Numbered from the stretch's first letter, positions 36,285 to 44,283 are shown. The stretch is 64,000 nucleotides of DNA from Sulfurovum sp. NBC37-1 (GCF_000010345.1 NC_009663.1:2498278-2562277); one strand, 5' to 3'. A program made the numbers and translations. The notes: generated from the sequence alone by a model not told the origin.

Positions 36285-37356
36285 TGCTTAATTGTATTAT
36301 TTTTTCAAAAATCACTTTAGACAGCAGAGGGGGAACAGCATTCCCTACTTGCTGTTGCTGAAAACTCAAAGGTCCTTTGAAAATAAAATCATCTGGAAAA
36401 CTTTGCAGCCTGGCAGCTTCTCTAAGCGAGAGGCCTCTATGCTCATGAGGATGTATGAGCATACTTTTTCTGTAGTTCGCAATGGTAACGGCAGGTTCAT
36501 CCTCTTTTAGACGCTTGTAGATACCGCTATGGGTATGTTTGGTACTGGAATAGGTTTCTAAAAGACCTCTTTTTTTTGCAGCTTCCCAGTTTTCTCCCTG
36601 TTTGATTGCTTCATATCTCTCTACAATATGCGGACGACTGTGGGTTACATGATTTTGCAGGGCTTTTTTTGATGTTCTTCTTATGAGTTTCACATAGGGA
36701 TGCACTTGCTTAACCCTTTTATAAGCAGCTTCTTTAATCTTGTCACCATTTTTTAAAGATGGCAGATCTTTGAGTGCTTCACCTACGGTAACCTTTGGTT
36801 TCTTTTCCAAGGAATCAAAGTCAAATTTGATACCGCCTTTTTCTTTGCGGTGACCAATAATAAAAAATCTGTTTCTGTATTGCGGAACACCAAAGTCAGC
36901 GGCATTGAGTACGGAAGAGTTTGTTTTGTAGCCCAGAGACTTTAATTCTTTCTCTACTTCAACAGCAAAACGTCCTTTGTCAAAAGATTTAAATCCAACG
37001 ACATTTTCAAAAACAAACCAGTCAGGTTTTAAATCTTCAACAAATCTGCAATACTCTCTAAACATCCAGTTGTTTGGATTGTCCAAGTTTCTGGTCTTTG
37101 TGTTTGCTACAGAGAAGCCCTGGCATGGAGGTCCGCCAAAAAGCAAAAAAGGATGTTTCTCAACATGTTTAAGTGGTTCTACACCTTTAATATCTTTTGC
37201 AAGAACATTGGTATGGGGGTGGTTTGCTTTGTAGGTTGCTGCGGCATGTTCATCAAATTCTACAGCTAAAACAGGAGTAATACCAGCCATTACCGCACCA
37301 ATACTCATCCCTCCTGCTCCACTGAAAATATCAACTGCCGTAAATTTATTCACCAC
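36268..37356 (-). CDS. DNA cytosine-5 methyltransferase
   Basis: A 362-aa C5 methyltransferase with all main motifs: I DIFSGAGGMSIG, IV GGPPCQGFSVAN (catalytic Cys), VI FVFENVVG, VIII region QYRNRFFIIG and X QQVGNAVPP. The start is GTG at 37356 behind AGGAGG with 5-nt spacing. It should protect host DNA from the restriction genes of the convergent operon and create the 5mC hot spots that Vsr repairs. It leads the minus operon ending in the HD/ATPase/Rossmann trio. The recognition site cannot be read from sequence. Confidence 0.95.
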   Translation of the reverse strand: MVNKFTAVDIFSGAGGMSIGAVMAGITPVLAVEFDEHAAATYKANHPHTNVLAKDIKGVEPLKHVEKHPFLLFGGPPCQGFSVANTKTRNLDNPNNWMFREYCRFVEDLKPDWFVFENVVGFKSFDKGRFAVEVEKELKSLGYKTNSSVLNAADFGVPQYRNRFFIIGHRKEKGGIKFDFDSLEKKPKVTVGEALKDLPSLKNGDKIKEAAYKRVKQVHPYVKLIRRTSKKALQNHVTHSRPHIVERYEAIKQGENWEAAKKRGLLETYSSTKHTHSGIYKRLKEDEPAVTIANYRKSMLIHPHEHRGLSLREAARLQSFPDDFIFKGPLSFQQQQVGNAVPPLLSKVIFEKIIQLSSANVG

Positions 37357-37439
37357 AATAACCTCCTATTATACTATTAAAATTTTACTATATATTGGCT
37401 GCACGGCTGCTGAAAATTAAGATAATTATGTTGAGCCTC

Positions 37440-37600
37440 CACCGGATGCGAATAAATCTCATGACGCAGATTGCAGGCAAAAATTATTTTTTGTCGGATA
37501 TATGCCTATCCTGTCTTTTAACTCCAATGACAAAAGCATGTAAAACATGGTAAAACCTTGTCATTTTGGACTAAAATAAATAAGTGCAAGGTTATGATAA
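37440..37600 (+). other. probable oriT with IncP-like nic site
   Basis: CCTATCCTG at 37505-37513 followed by T matches the MOB-P/IncP nic consensus (YATCCTG|Y), giving a predicted nick after 37513. Inverted repeats surround it: CAGGCAAAAA/TTTTTTGTC just upstream, AATGACAA/TTGTCATT (37526-37533, 37558-37565) with an inner ATGT/ACAT, and AACCTTG/CAAGGTT (37554-37594). A TraK-like gene follows and a relaxase is encoded nearby. Confidence 0.6.
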
Positions 37601-37647
37601 ACTGCTGTCAAGTTGAACTAAAGTTCTACAAAATAGTAAGGATAACC

Positions 37648-38028
37648 ATGGTACAAAACATAAAATTGAAGCAGGGTGAAGCGGTAAGGGAATTTTATGC
37701 TGCATTGCCGATGATTGAAGAGTATTATAGTATCAAGGGCTACAGGAAGATCACTTATCTTTATGAAGTGCTACAACCAAAACTGGGATGGCAAATGTCA
37801 CTTCGGACTTTTCGTTATCATATCAATAAACATATTGTGGATGGTGTGTTTATCGCTACGCCAAAAGTAAAAAAGAGGGTAGCAGAAGATTTAAAAATTG
37901 AAGTGCAAAAAGAGACACCAAAAAAAGAAGACTCCAACGATGGACCACCCATCGCCAAAGCCAATTTTAGGGTAGGCAAAAGGTTTAATCCTCACACAGT
38001 AGATATAGATCCGTCAAGGATATTGTAG
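37648..38028 (+). CDS. TraK-like mobilization accessory protein (tentative)
   Basis: A 126-aa basic protein. The ATG at 37648 is preceded by AAGGATAACC; the longer frame from 37558 runs through the oriT repeats and is not credible. It starts MVQNIKLKQGEAVREFYAAL and carries a HTH-like region (LGWQMSLRTFRYHINKHIV). IncP TraK proteins are small basic oriT-binding proteins encoded beside oriT, which matches the position here. Family assignment rests on context and general character. Confidence 0.5.
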   Translation: MVQNIKLKQGEAVREFYAALPMIEEYYSIKGYRKITYLYEVLQPKLGWQMSLRTFRYHINKHIVDGVFIATPKVKKRVAEDLKIEVQKETPKKEDSNDGPPIAKANFRVGKRFNPHTVDIDPSRIL

Positions 38029-38040
38029 AGGGAGAGAAGT

Positions 38041-38334
38041 TTACCCTCTAATCTTTTGCATGATAGGATCGATAATCCATATTTTACTGAGCGTAAACGG
38101 AGCTGTAAGCACTAAAAGGGTACCAAGTAATACCGATGGGAACCCACCAGTTCTTGTAAGGTCTAAAGCCAACCATTTGTTATAAAAGTTATCCCAGGCT
38201 GTAGGGTAGTTTTCTTCATAAGGATCTCCGTATGGATGCCATGCTGCACTGATAGCATCTTTTTCACTGAGGGCATCTTCTGTAAAGGCTCCAAGCTCTC
38301 TGGCTTCTTCTTGTGTAAATTCTTGATAAACCAT
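38041..38334 (-). CDS. small membrane protein
   Basis: A 97-aa protein (ATG at 38334, MVYQEFTQEEARELGAFTE) with an acidic soluble front and a C-terminal transmembrane helix (FPSVLLGTLLVLTAPFTLSK). No family recognised. First residues after an upstream ATG at 38373 are less likely. It is the last of three small minus-strand genes; envelope location suggests a transfer- or exclusion-related role, which is a guess. Confidence 0.6.
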   Translation of the reverse strand: MVYQEFTQEEARELGAFTEDALSEKDAISAAWHPYGDPYEENYPTAWDNFYNKWLALDLTRTGGFPSVLLGTLLVLTAPFTLSKIWIIDPIMQKIRG

Positions 38335-38375
38335 CTTCAAACTCCTTAATCTTAATTTATTATAACCCTTCAAGG

Positions 38376-38609
38376 TTAACCAATATCTCTATAATTTCCA
38401 TGCATTACATAGTCATAACAAAAACTTTCCCAATCGATCACAGGTACATACTGATCTTCTCCGTTGGTGAGAAATATTTTATCTTCATGGTATTTAACGA
38501 ACATGTCAAAAAACGGTAATTTCTCCAGATCATTGACTTTGACACCGTAACGATGGATATCTACGCCAAAGTAGGTTTTATTGTCTGTAAATTGTAATAA
38601 CTGTTTCAT
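38376..38609 (-). CDS. small hypothetical protein
   Basis: A 77-aa soluble acidic protein (MKQLLQFTDNKTYFGVDIHR) of unknown family, 8 nt downstream of the lipoprotein gene and 41 nt upstream of the small membrane protein start. Cotranscription is likely. AAtype composition gives no further hint. Confidence 0.58.
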   Translation of the reverse strand: MKQLLQFTDNKTYFGVDIHRYGVKVNDLEKLPFFDMFVKYHEDKIFLTNGEDQYVPVIDWESFCYDYVMHGNYRDIG

Positions 38610-38617
38610 GACATTCT

Positions 38618-38785
38618 CTAAAAAGGTAGCTTGGTGATTTTCTTCTCACCACTTGTATCTACATGCTGCTTCATGTGTGCTCTTTGGGCTTTTTTCTCTG
38701 CTTCTTTTTTGTCTGCTTTGCTCTGGCAACCTGCAAGCCCTAGAAATAGTCCTGTTAGTATTGCAAATAAAACTAGTTTTTTCAT
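38618..38785 (-). CDS. small lipoprotein
   Basis: A 55-aa lipoprotein starting at the ATG at 38785 (MKKLVLFAILTGLFLGLAGC), with a clear lipobox LAGC and a Lys/Glu-rich tail. Small lipoproteins on conjugative or mobilizable elements often serve entry exclusion, but nothing here shows that. It is the first gene of a three-gene minus-strand set transcribed from the control region shared with the XRE gene at 38897. Confidence 0.72.
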   Translation of the reverse strand: MKKLVLFAILTGLFLGLAGCQSKADKKEAEKKAQRAHMKQHVDTSGEKKITKLPF

Positions 38786-38822
38786 TGTAATAGTCTCCAA
38801 TATTTGGTACCCCCGTATTTAT

Positions 38823-38838
38823 ATTCACTATAGGGAAT
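38823..38838. promoter_or_regulatory. XRE operator copy 1
   Basis: ATTCACTATAGGGAAT, a near-perfect palindrome (14 of 16 positions), repeated at 38878-38893 with the common core TTCACTATAGGGAAT. Confidence 0.6.
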
Positions 38839-38877
38839 GTTAAAAATATTCTATCTTTCCTAAACTTAAACCCAAGT

Positions 38878-38893
38878 TTCACTATAGGGAATA
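38878..38893. promoter_or_regulatory. XRE operator copy 2
   Basis: TTTCACTATAGGGAAT directly before the XRE start codon at 38897, 55 bp from copy 1. The pair lies between divergent genes and is a likely autoregulatory site. Confidence 0.6.
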
Positions 38894-38896
38894 AAT

Positions 38897-39142
38897 ATGG
38901 ATCATATAGAATACTCCGATGAAGAGATCCGAAAGTTTCATCAAAAGATAGCTACTAACATACGAAAGATCAGAAAAGAAAAAGGCATCACCCAGTTAGA
39001 CCTTGCTCTAACCATAGGGCATAAGTCCATGAGTACCATAGGAAAAATCGAGGCAGGGCTTGAAGATAAGCATTATAATATAGAGCATCTTTATAAGATA
39101 GCTAAGGCTTTGGATGTGGATATTTGTGAGTTTTTTATTTAA
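38897..39142 (+). CDS. XRE-family regulator
   Basis: An 81-aa Cro/CI-type regulator: NIRKIRKEKGITQLDLALTI and SMSTIGKIEAGLED form the HTH, and the C-terminus IAKALDVDICEFF is typical for the family. Two palindromic operator copies lie just upstream and between it and the divergent lipoprotein operon, so it probably represses both directions. It converges with the gene ending at 39139 (4-nt stop overlap). Confidence 0.87.
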   Translation: MDHIEYSDEEIRKFHQKIATNIRKIRKEKGITQLDLALTIGHKSMSTIGKIEAGLEDKHYNIEHLYKIAKALDVDICEFFI

Positions 39143-39585
39143 AAAAGTTTTTTTCCATAATCAATGGATCCATTTTTTTTAATCACGTTAAAAGAATTTG
39201 TTTTTAAAAACTGATGCATATTTTTATTATTAGCATGAACCGATGTCACAATTATTGCTTTAAAATTTAGTATTTCTCTTTGAACTAAGTTTAAGCATGT
39301 TATCCCAAAATTTTTGCCTAAACAATTTTGATCTGGTATTTTACCTAGAGGATAAAAATGATCTATAAACAGAATAAGATCATTATCATCAAATTCGTTT
39401 TTTCCTAAAAAAGATGAATAAAAACTTCTTTGTTGACCTACTCGCATAAGTTTACCCTCTATAGCCCCCTCAATAACTTTTTTAGTACTCCTGTCAGTAA
39501 CTCCATCACACTCAATAAATGTTTCATATTTTATTGAAGTATAGAACTGTTTCTCTTTGTGTTCCAAACAAAATACGTGACACAT
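39139..39585 (-). CDS. hypothetical protein
   Basis: A 148-aa protein of unknown family, AT-rich. It has a Cys/His-containing start (MCHVFCLEHKEKQFYTS) and the C-terminal segment ANNKNMHQFLKTNSFNVIKK weakly resembles the end of a GNAT acetyltransferase fold, not enough for a call. It is encoded beside the toxin-antitoxin pair and may be cargo. Confidence 0.55.
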   Translation of the reverse strand: MCHVFCLEHKEKQFYTSIKYETFIECDGVTDRSTKKVIEGAIEGKLMRVGQQRSFYSSFLGKNEFDDNDLILFIDHFYPLGKIPDQNCLGKNFGITCLNLVQREILNFKAIIVTSVHANNKNMHQFLKTNSFNVIKKNGSIDYGKKLF

Positions 39586-39608
39586 AAACTCTCCTAATTA
39601 ATTATATA

Positions 39609-39899
39609 CTATCTTAATCCAATATCCAATCTAAGTCCCAATGCTTCTGCATATTTCATCACCGTACCAAGATTTGGCATATAAGTATTGTTGAGGCTCT
39701 CCAGTCTGGAGATATTGGACTTTGAAGTACCGATTTTAAGGGCAATTTGCTCTTGGGTAACTCCTTTGGCAAGTCTGGCGGCTACAAGCTGCTTTTTGAT
39801 GTCAAAAAGTGGAGCTAAAGCATCGTATTCTGCTTTAACATCAGTGTTTTTCAATGCCTTGTCTCTAAAACTTTTAAATGTAGGTCTATTTTTTTTCAT
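39609..39899 (-). CDS. HigA-like XRE antitoxin
   Basis: A 96-aa XRE protein: LVAARLAKGVTQEQIALKIG and TSKSNISRLESLNNTYMP form the HTH, ending EALGLRLDIGL. It overlaps the toxin gene by 14 nt and follows it, the HigBA order. It should neutralise the toxin and bind the palindrome upstream of the pair. Confidence 0.87.
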   Translation of the reverse strand: MKKNRPTFKSFRDKALKNTDVKAEYDALAPLFDIKKQLVAARLAKGVTQEQIALKIGTSKSNISRLESLNNTYMPNLGTVMKYAEALGLRLDIGLR

Positions 39900-40218
39900 G
39901 GTTTATCTCCTTTTTTCGCTTTAAAGCGATTTCAAGATCTCTTTTGGGTGTCTTTTGATCTTTCTTGACAAAAGAGTGCAAGATAATGATCTTCTGTCCT
40001 TTTTGATAACAATAGATACTTCTACCTATGCCCTCTTTGGCTTTGGCTCGTACTTCAAACAAACCATCATTAAGTGGTTTTGTGTACGGCTCTCCAAGCT
40101 GAGCCCCTGCCATCTCTATAAGTTCAAAGATATGCAACATCTTTGCTAGGATCTTTGGAGGTAGTGCAAAAGTCTCAGCCTCTACGCTCTCATCAAAAAA
40201 CTCTATTGTCCAATTCAT
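39886..40218 (-). CDS. HigB/Gp49-like toxin
   Basis: A 110-aa RelE-superfamily toxin of the phage Gp49-like (DUF891) group, starting at MNWTIEFFDE (40218); a longer start at 40233 lies in the operator. Signature segments are GLFEVRAKAKEGIGRSIYCY and KIIILHSFVKKDQKTPKRDL. Such toxins cleave mRNA on the ribosome. With the XRE gene downstream it makes a complete toxin-antitoxin module that would stabilise the element. Confidence 0.85.
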   Translation of the reverse strand: MNWTIEFFDESVEAETFALPPKILAKMLHIFELIEMAGAQLGEPYTKPLNDGLFEVRAKAKEGIGRSIYCYQKGQKIIILHSFVKKDQKTPKRDLEIALKRKKEINHEKK

Positions 40219-40225
40219 AGGATAT

Positions 40226-40243
40226 GTTATCATAATAGATAAC
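40226..40243. promoter_or_regulatory. palindromic operator of the TA pair
   Basis: GTTATC-ATAATA-GATAAC, a perfect inverted repeat immediately upstream of the toxin start; TTGACA lies just beyond it on the minus strand. Confidence 0.6.
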
Positions 40244-40258
40244 CTTTGTCAAATTGCA

Positions 40259-41866
40259 TCATCTTTGCATTCCTTTCTTCGGTGTTTTAGTTATGTCTGC
40301 TCTTGTCTGAGTTTCTGTTTTAATTTTCTGCATCTGTGGATCTGCAAAGTTCACTTTTAGATCATACTTTTGTGTTGCCATAAGTACACGCTTTTTAAAT
40401 TCAAGATTACCTTGAATATCTAAAGTATTACCATACTTGGCTACTGCCATTTTAAGAGACTGTAGCATTGCTTCATCACTCTTGGACTCCAAAGAGAGTT
40501 TAAGATGATCTCCTTTGTCTGTGACGGTGGAGTTTTTACCTACTTGATAAACTGCGTTACCCTGTTTGGTAACCTTGGATATGAAGCTCTTAAAGATAGA
40601 GTGTGATACTTCTTTCTTAGGGTGCATAAGCACTTTATCATCTGGTTTGATCTCTTGTTTCTGTTTTCGGAGTTCTTTCAATGCTCCCTCATCTCCAGAG
40701 AGTGCCAATTCCATTAGGTACTCTTTGTAAGATGTCTGTTTTGTACTAGAGTAGATCTCTTTACGCTTTTTGGAAAATGTCTCATTAAGAGCTGTTAGCT
40801 CTGCCTTGCGTTGTTCATGGACTTTTTTCTGTGCTTGGGCTTTGTGTCGTTTATTGATAAGAGGATCTGCCTTGATTTTATTAATCCGTGCTTCATATTT
40901 CTTTTTGAGTTGTTCTCTAATCATTGTTCTGGCTAACTTTTCAAGTCTTAACTCTTCTGTTTTAGTGGATCTCTTTTGTGTTGATAATTCCTGGTATCGC
41001 TTCCAATACTCATTTACTGGTCTGCCGAACTTCTTTTTTGGAGTGGTAGTAATCTTAGAGGTCTTGAACTCTCCATAGCGTTTCTCCAGCTTACCTTTGG
41101 ATAAGTCTCTGTGAACATCGGAGGCTTTTACAAATAGTTTCCTAGTCTTGTCTGCAATGACAATACCGTTACCTCTAGGTTTTAGCTCCAGATTATGATC
41201 GGCTAATACCTGGTGTAAATCCTCCAAGGATGATTTAGGATCTTTGAGGATCTCTTTGATGTTGTCTAAGGCTTCCTCTTTGATCCATGTCAAGAGGCTA
41301 TCTACTCCAGAATGTATCGCTATATCTTTTGGTTTTGAATGTTGTTTAGGTTTAAATACAATGCCGGCTTTTTCTAATAAATAATTTGGTGTGTGATTGT
41401 CTTTCTTTAGTCTATGTTTCTCCTCAAGTTCTTCAGCTTTTTGATGAAGTTTTGGGATGTCTCTATGAGGATCACTACGATTGAGTGTTATGGGATCAAT
41501 ACGGCTCACGGCAATGTGTAGATGATAGTTTGCAGTATTGGTATGTGTAACACTTAGTCTAGGGTGTTCTGCCATGCCTATACTTTTAAGTAGCACATTT
41601 TCGATATCTTGTAGTTGTTCGTAAGAGGGCTTTTCGGCTTCTGGAAATGACACAACAAGATGAAGGGTTTTGTCTCGTGTGGTTCTTTGGTTTAGAGATT
41701 GCATAGACTGAATAAAAGCTATATTTTGTTCGGTGTTATCATAGGGACAGTTTGAAAATGTAATTTCTTCTGCCTTTGCTCCGTCGTTTGATTTGTCAAG
41801 TATATAATTTGCCAGTCCACCAAAGGATCCAGTGCCTTTTTTGGCAGCGATTTTTTTAACGATCAT
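40259..41866 (-). CDS. relaxase/mobilization nuclease, MOB-P type
   Basis: A 535-aa relaxase that should nick at oriT and lead the transferred strand. The N-terminal domain has GTGSFGGLANYIL, HLVVSFPEAEKPSYEQL and the metal-binding HxH in NYHLHIAVSRIDP (about residue 115), matching the MobA/VirD2-like family. The C-terminal half is Lys-rich and helical and contains a likely LPD7-type region. Its start overlaps the accessory gene by 4 nt. No type IV secretion or coupling genes are present, so the element is mobilizable, not self-transmissible. Confidence 0.9.
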   Translation of the reverse strand: MIVKKIAAKKGTGSFGGLANYILDKSNDGAKAEEITFSNCPYDNTEQNIAFIQSMQSLNQRTTRDKTLHLVVSFPEAEKPSYEQLQDIENVLLKSIGMAEHPRLSVTHTNTANYHLHIAVSRIDPITLNRSDPHRDIPKLHQKAEELEEKHRLKKDNHTPNYLLEKAGIVFKPKQHSKPKDIAIHSGVDSLLTWIKEEALDNIKEILKDPKSSLEDLHQVLADHNLELKPRGNGIVIADKTRKLFVKASDVHRDLSKGKLEKRYGEFKTSKITTTPKKKFGRPVNEYWKRYQELSTQKRSTKTEELRLEKLARTMIREQLKKKYEARINKIKADPLINKRHKAQAQKKVHEQRKAELTALNETFSKKRKEIYSSTKQTSYKEYLMELALSGDEGALKELRKQKQEIKPDDKVLMHPKKEVSHSIFKSFISKVTKQGNAVYQVGKNSTVTDKGDHLKLSLESKSDEAMLQSLKMAVAKYGNTLDIQGNLEFKKRVLMATQKYDLKVNFADPQMQKIKTETQTRADITKTPKKGMQR

Positions 41867-42216
41867 AGAAGTTTTTGAGAGGTAGTAAGGATCTTTTGTG
41901 AAGTCGCTTCAATATCATCTACTAGATGCTCTACACTTGTATAGCTTCTGTTCCCAAGATTTACTTTTGTATCTTGGTTTGCGGTAAGCCAAAGTTTGAA
42001 TAATCCACCTAAACGATTGAGATTTTTGTGTATAGATACAAGTTCCAGAAGTACCCTTTGGTCTGCTCTGCATGGTGGCAGTGGATAGCTTAATGCTAAA
42101 TTCCTCATAAATTGAGATTTTTTAATGCCATAGTTCTCTGCTTTGAGAGATATTATATGGTACTCATCTTCGGTAAGCCGAGTATCGATATGATGCGTCT
42201 GTCTAGATTTTTTCAT
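41863..42216 (-). CDS. MobC/TraJ-like relaxosome accessory protein
   Basis: A 117-aa protein with a ribbon-helix-helix-like start (HHIDTRLTEDEYHIISLKAE, NYGIKKSQFMRNLAL) and the family segment IHKNLNRLGGLFKLWL. Such proteins bind oriT and load the relaxase. It is coupled to both neighbours by 4-nt overlaps. Confidence 0.82.
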   Translation of the reverse strand: MKKSRQTHHIDTRLTEDEYHIISLKAENYGIKKSQFMRNLALSYPLPPCRADQRVLLELVSIHKNLNRLGGLFKLWLTANQDTKVNLGNRSYTSVEHLVDDIEATSQKILTTSQKLL

Positions 42217-42434
42217 GCTGTTTGAATAAGGTCACTCATCCATTTTGCTACTTCTACGATAGGGTAGAGCACTCTGCCTCGTATCTTTTTGTAGGATATG
42301 CCTGTACCTTCTCGGATATCTCTATCCAAGGCACTAAGGCTTCTATTGGTTAATTCTGCTACCTCTTTTTTTGAGAGCATCATTTTTTTAGGATGGATAT
42401 TTTTAACTTCTTCAAGGGCTTCTATGTATGTCAT
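42213..42434 (-). CDS. HTH protein, AlpA/excisionase-like
   Basis: A 73-aa protein with a MerR-like helix-turn-helix (LSKKEVAELTNRSLSALDRD) and a short wing (GISYKKIRGRVLYPIVEVAK). It heads the mobilization operon. It may control mobilization or act as excisionase for the integrase; the family does both. Confidence 0.75.
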   Translation of the reverse strand: MTYIEALEEVKNIHPKKMMLSKKEVAELTNRSLSALDRDIREGTGISYKKIRGRVLYPIVEVAKWMSDLIQTA

Positions 42435-42590
42435 TTTATATTTTCCTTCGTAAAATTGCCATATATGCTAAAATATATGAAGTAGTGGCAGTATATAGTT
42501 CTTAAACTTAAATAAATATGATTTAGCCATATTTGCGTAAAAAATAGATAAAAATGATATAATTGCGAATATATAGCAAAGGAAATTATT
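42435..42590. promoter_or_regulatory. divergent control region with repeated ATATAT palindromes
   Basis: Contains TTGCCATATATGC, AGCCATATTTGCG and TTGCGAATATATAGC, variants of one motif, between the mobilization operon and the divergent HTH-tipped gene. Likely binding sites for either regulator. Confidence 0.4.
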
Positions 42591-43106
42591 TTGAAGCAGT
42601 CGATTAGTAAATTATTGGATATATCTGAAAGAAGTTATTACACATGGAAAAAAGAGAATAGACCTATTATCGAATTTCTTGAAAAGTATTTTACGGAATC
42701 TGATTTAGAAGAATTTCTTCAAACAAATAGTATAAGTCGCTTAGAATCTGATAATACCGATATGGAGTATATGCTTATAGAATATGCCCGCTTTAATCTA
42801 AAATTGAAACTTGATTTGATCTTGCTAAAGCCACTCTGGATAGACATCTCCAAAAAATTTCCTAAAAAAATCTTTTTAGATGTTATTAGTGAGATTAGAA
42901 ACAGTCCAAAAATCGATATAGAAAAATACAAAAGTAAAGAGTATTTACTAGAAAAGTTTGAAACACATAAACCTGTACTCGGAGGATGGAACAAGAAAAA
43001 CAAGGAGTTGGTTATTAGGTTGATTAAAGAGAACCTTTCAAATCTAGACTGTTATGTGCTGATTAAATATCCTGAGGAGATATTGCCTGAAAGTGGGGAT
43101 AAATAA
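42591..43106 (+). CDS. hypothetical protein with N-terminal HTH
   Basis: A 171-aa protein starting with TTG at 42591 behind AAAGGA. The first 25 residues (KLLDISERSYYTWKKENRPI) look like a DNA-binding HTH; the rest is helical and AT-rich coded, with no family recognised. Divergent from the mobilization genes, it is a candidate regulator of the element. Confidence 0.65.
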   Translation: MKQSISKLLDISERSYYTWKKENRPIIEFLEKYFTESDLEEFLQTNSISRLESDNTDMEYMLIEYARFNLKLKLDLILLKPLWIDISKKFPKKIFLDVISEIRNSPKIDIEKYKSKEYLLEKFETHKPVLGGWNKKNKELVIRLIKENLSNLDCYVLIKYPEEILPESGDK

Positions 43107-43112
43107 TTTTAT

Positions 43113-43721
43113 TTATGTATCTAATTTTAAATTAATTATTTCAGTATATAAATCTATATCAAGATTTGTTTTTAATTCAGAATCATTTTCAATTGTATTG
43201 ATTATATCATTAAATGTTATAAGAAGTTTATTATAATTTGACTTATCAACTTCAGGATCCTGATTGAGAAGTCTTTTAAATCTTATCAGATATTTATATG
43301 TTTCTTTTAGTTCATCTTTTGCAAAAATTAGAAAAACGTTTTTATTTTCTGAGCCGTTAGAAAGAAAAGATAGAATGAGGTAAATATTTTTATATAACCT
43401 ATCAAAGTTAGAACTAAAGTTTTCCTCATATTGTTTTTTTTCTTTTTGTGACATGTTTTCATTTATTTTAATACTACCACTTAGGAGTTCATCATTGAAT
43501 AAATTTTTTACAATATCGAATGTCCATGCGATTAATCCTAAGCATAGTAAAACAACAGGAACAGTTATAATATAATTTTGTTTAAATATTTGAATTGTGT
43601 ATAGTGCAACAAGGGGACAAAAAATCCGTATAAAATTTTTGGAGTTTTCAGATTGTATTTTTTGGATAGAGAGATCAATTTTTTCTTCTAATTTTTTATA
43701 TAGAGAATAATTGGTTAACAT
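43113..43721 (-). CDS. unknown membrane protein, AT-rich pair member
   Basis: A 202-aa protein with two adjacent transmembrane helices (residues about 28-70: FCPLVALYTIQIFK and ITVPVVLLCLGLIAWTF) and a long helical cytoplasmic part containing EENFSSNFDRLYKNI. No family recognised. Its ATG overlaps the end of the upstream gene by 7 nt. The upstream partner ends in a similar SNFDR segment. Strongly AT-rich relative to host genes. Confidence 0.68.
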   Translation of the reverse strand: MLTNYSLYKKLEEKIDLSIQKIQSENSKNFIRIFCPLVALYTIQIFKQNYIITVPVVLLCLGLIAWTFDIVKNLFNDELLSGSIKINENMSQKEKKQYEENFSSNFDRLYKNIYLILSFLSNGSENKNVFLIFAKDELKETYKYLIRFKRLLNQDPEVDKSNYNKLLITFNDIINTIENDSELKTNLDIDLYTEIINLKLDT

Positions 43722-44215
43722 ACTTTTTTAATCCTATCAAAGTTAGACTGAAATTCTTCGGAAACACTCTTATGTTTTTGTGGTGTTTTCTCAACTATTA
43801 AATCAAGTTTATCATCAATAGCAGAAATAATTTGTTTTTTACAATATATATCTTGTTTTATATGATTAAAACTTGAATCTGAAATCCGGACACCTTGTTT
43901 ACTCTCTGCTTCTTTTAGTAAATCAAATAAGACAGATAATATCTTATCTGCACGAGTAGAAATTTTATAAACATAATTTTTTTTGTTAAAAGTTTTGCGT
44001 TCTTTGATTAAATTTGTAATTTCTGTTTTAGAAACCCCTTTAACATTTTTACTATTTAGTCTTTGCCTTAAAATTTTAATAGCACAATCAACACATTTTC
44101 TTGAAGAACAATAATTTGCTTTGCCGATAAATCTTAATACCCTGTAAAAGTTAATATAGTTTGTGTTTACAATATTTTTCCCAATCAGTTTATAATAAGT
44201 TTTAAAGGGAAACAT
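43715..44215 (-). CDS. unknown protein, AT-rich pair member
   Basis: A 166-aa basic helical protein with a Cys pair (NYCSSRKCVDCAIKIL) near residues 34-45 and a C-terminal EEFQSNFDRIKKV that resembles the membrane partner's FSSNFDR. No family recognised. It is the first gene of a two-gene operon next to the integrase, a common place for cargo in integrative elements. Confidence 0.66.
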   Translation of the reverse strand: MFPFKTYYKLIGKNIVNTNYINFYRVLRFIGKANYCSSRKCVDCAIKILRQRLNSKNVKGVSKTEITNLIKERKTFNKKNYVYKISTRADKILSVLFDLLKEAESKQGVRISDSSFNHIKQDIYCKKQIISAIDDKLDLIVEKTPQKHKSVSEEFQSNFDRIKKVC

Positions 44216-44283
44216 ATAAAAGCCTTTGCTAGTTTAGATTATTATTTAATATGAAGTATAGCAAAAATATTTTTATATAACAA

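Noticed and set aside
24320..37356. Classical Type II or Type I restriction system, or BREX/DISARM
   Set aside because: No HsdR/HsdS, PglZ, BrxC or DrmAB-like genes; the MORC, Z1 and AIPR set points to the MORC-Z1 type.
37558..37647. N-terminal extension of the TraK-like protein
   Set aside because: The extra 30 codons overlap the inverted repeats of the proposed oriT and lack a ribosome site; the ATG at 37648 has one.
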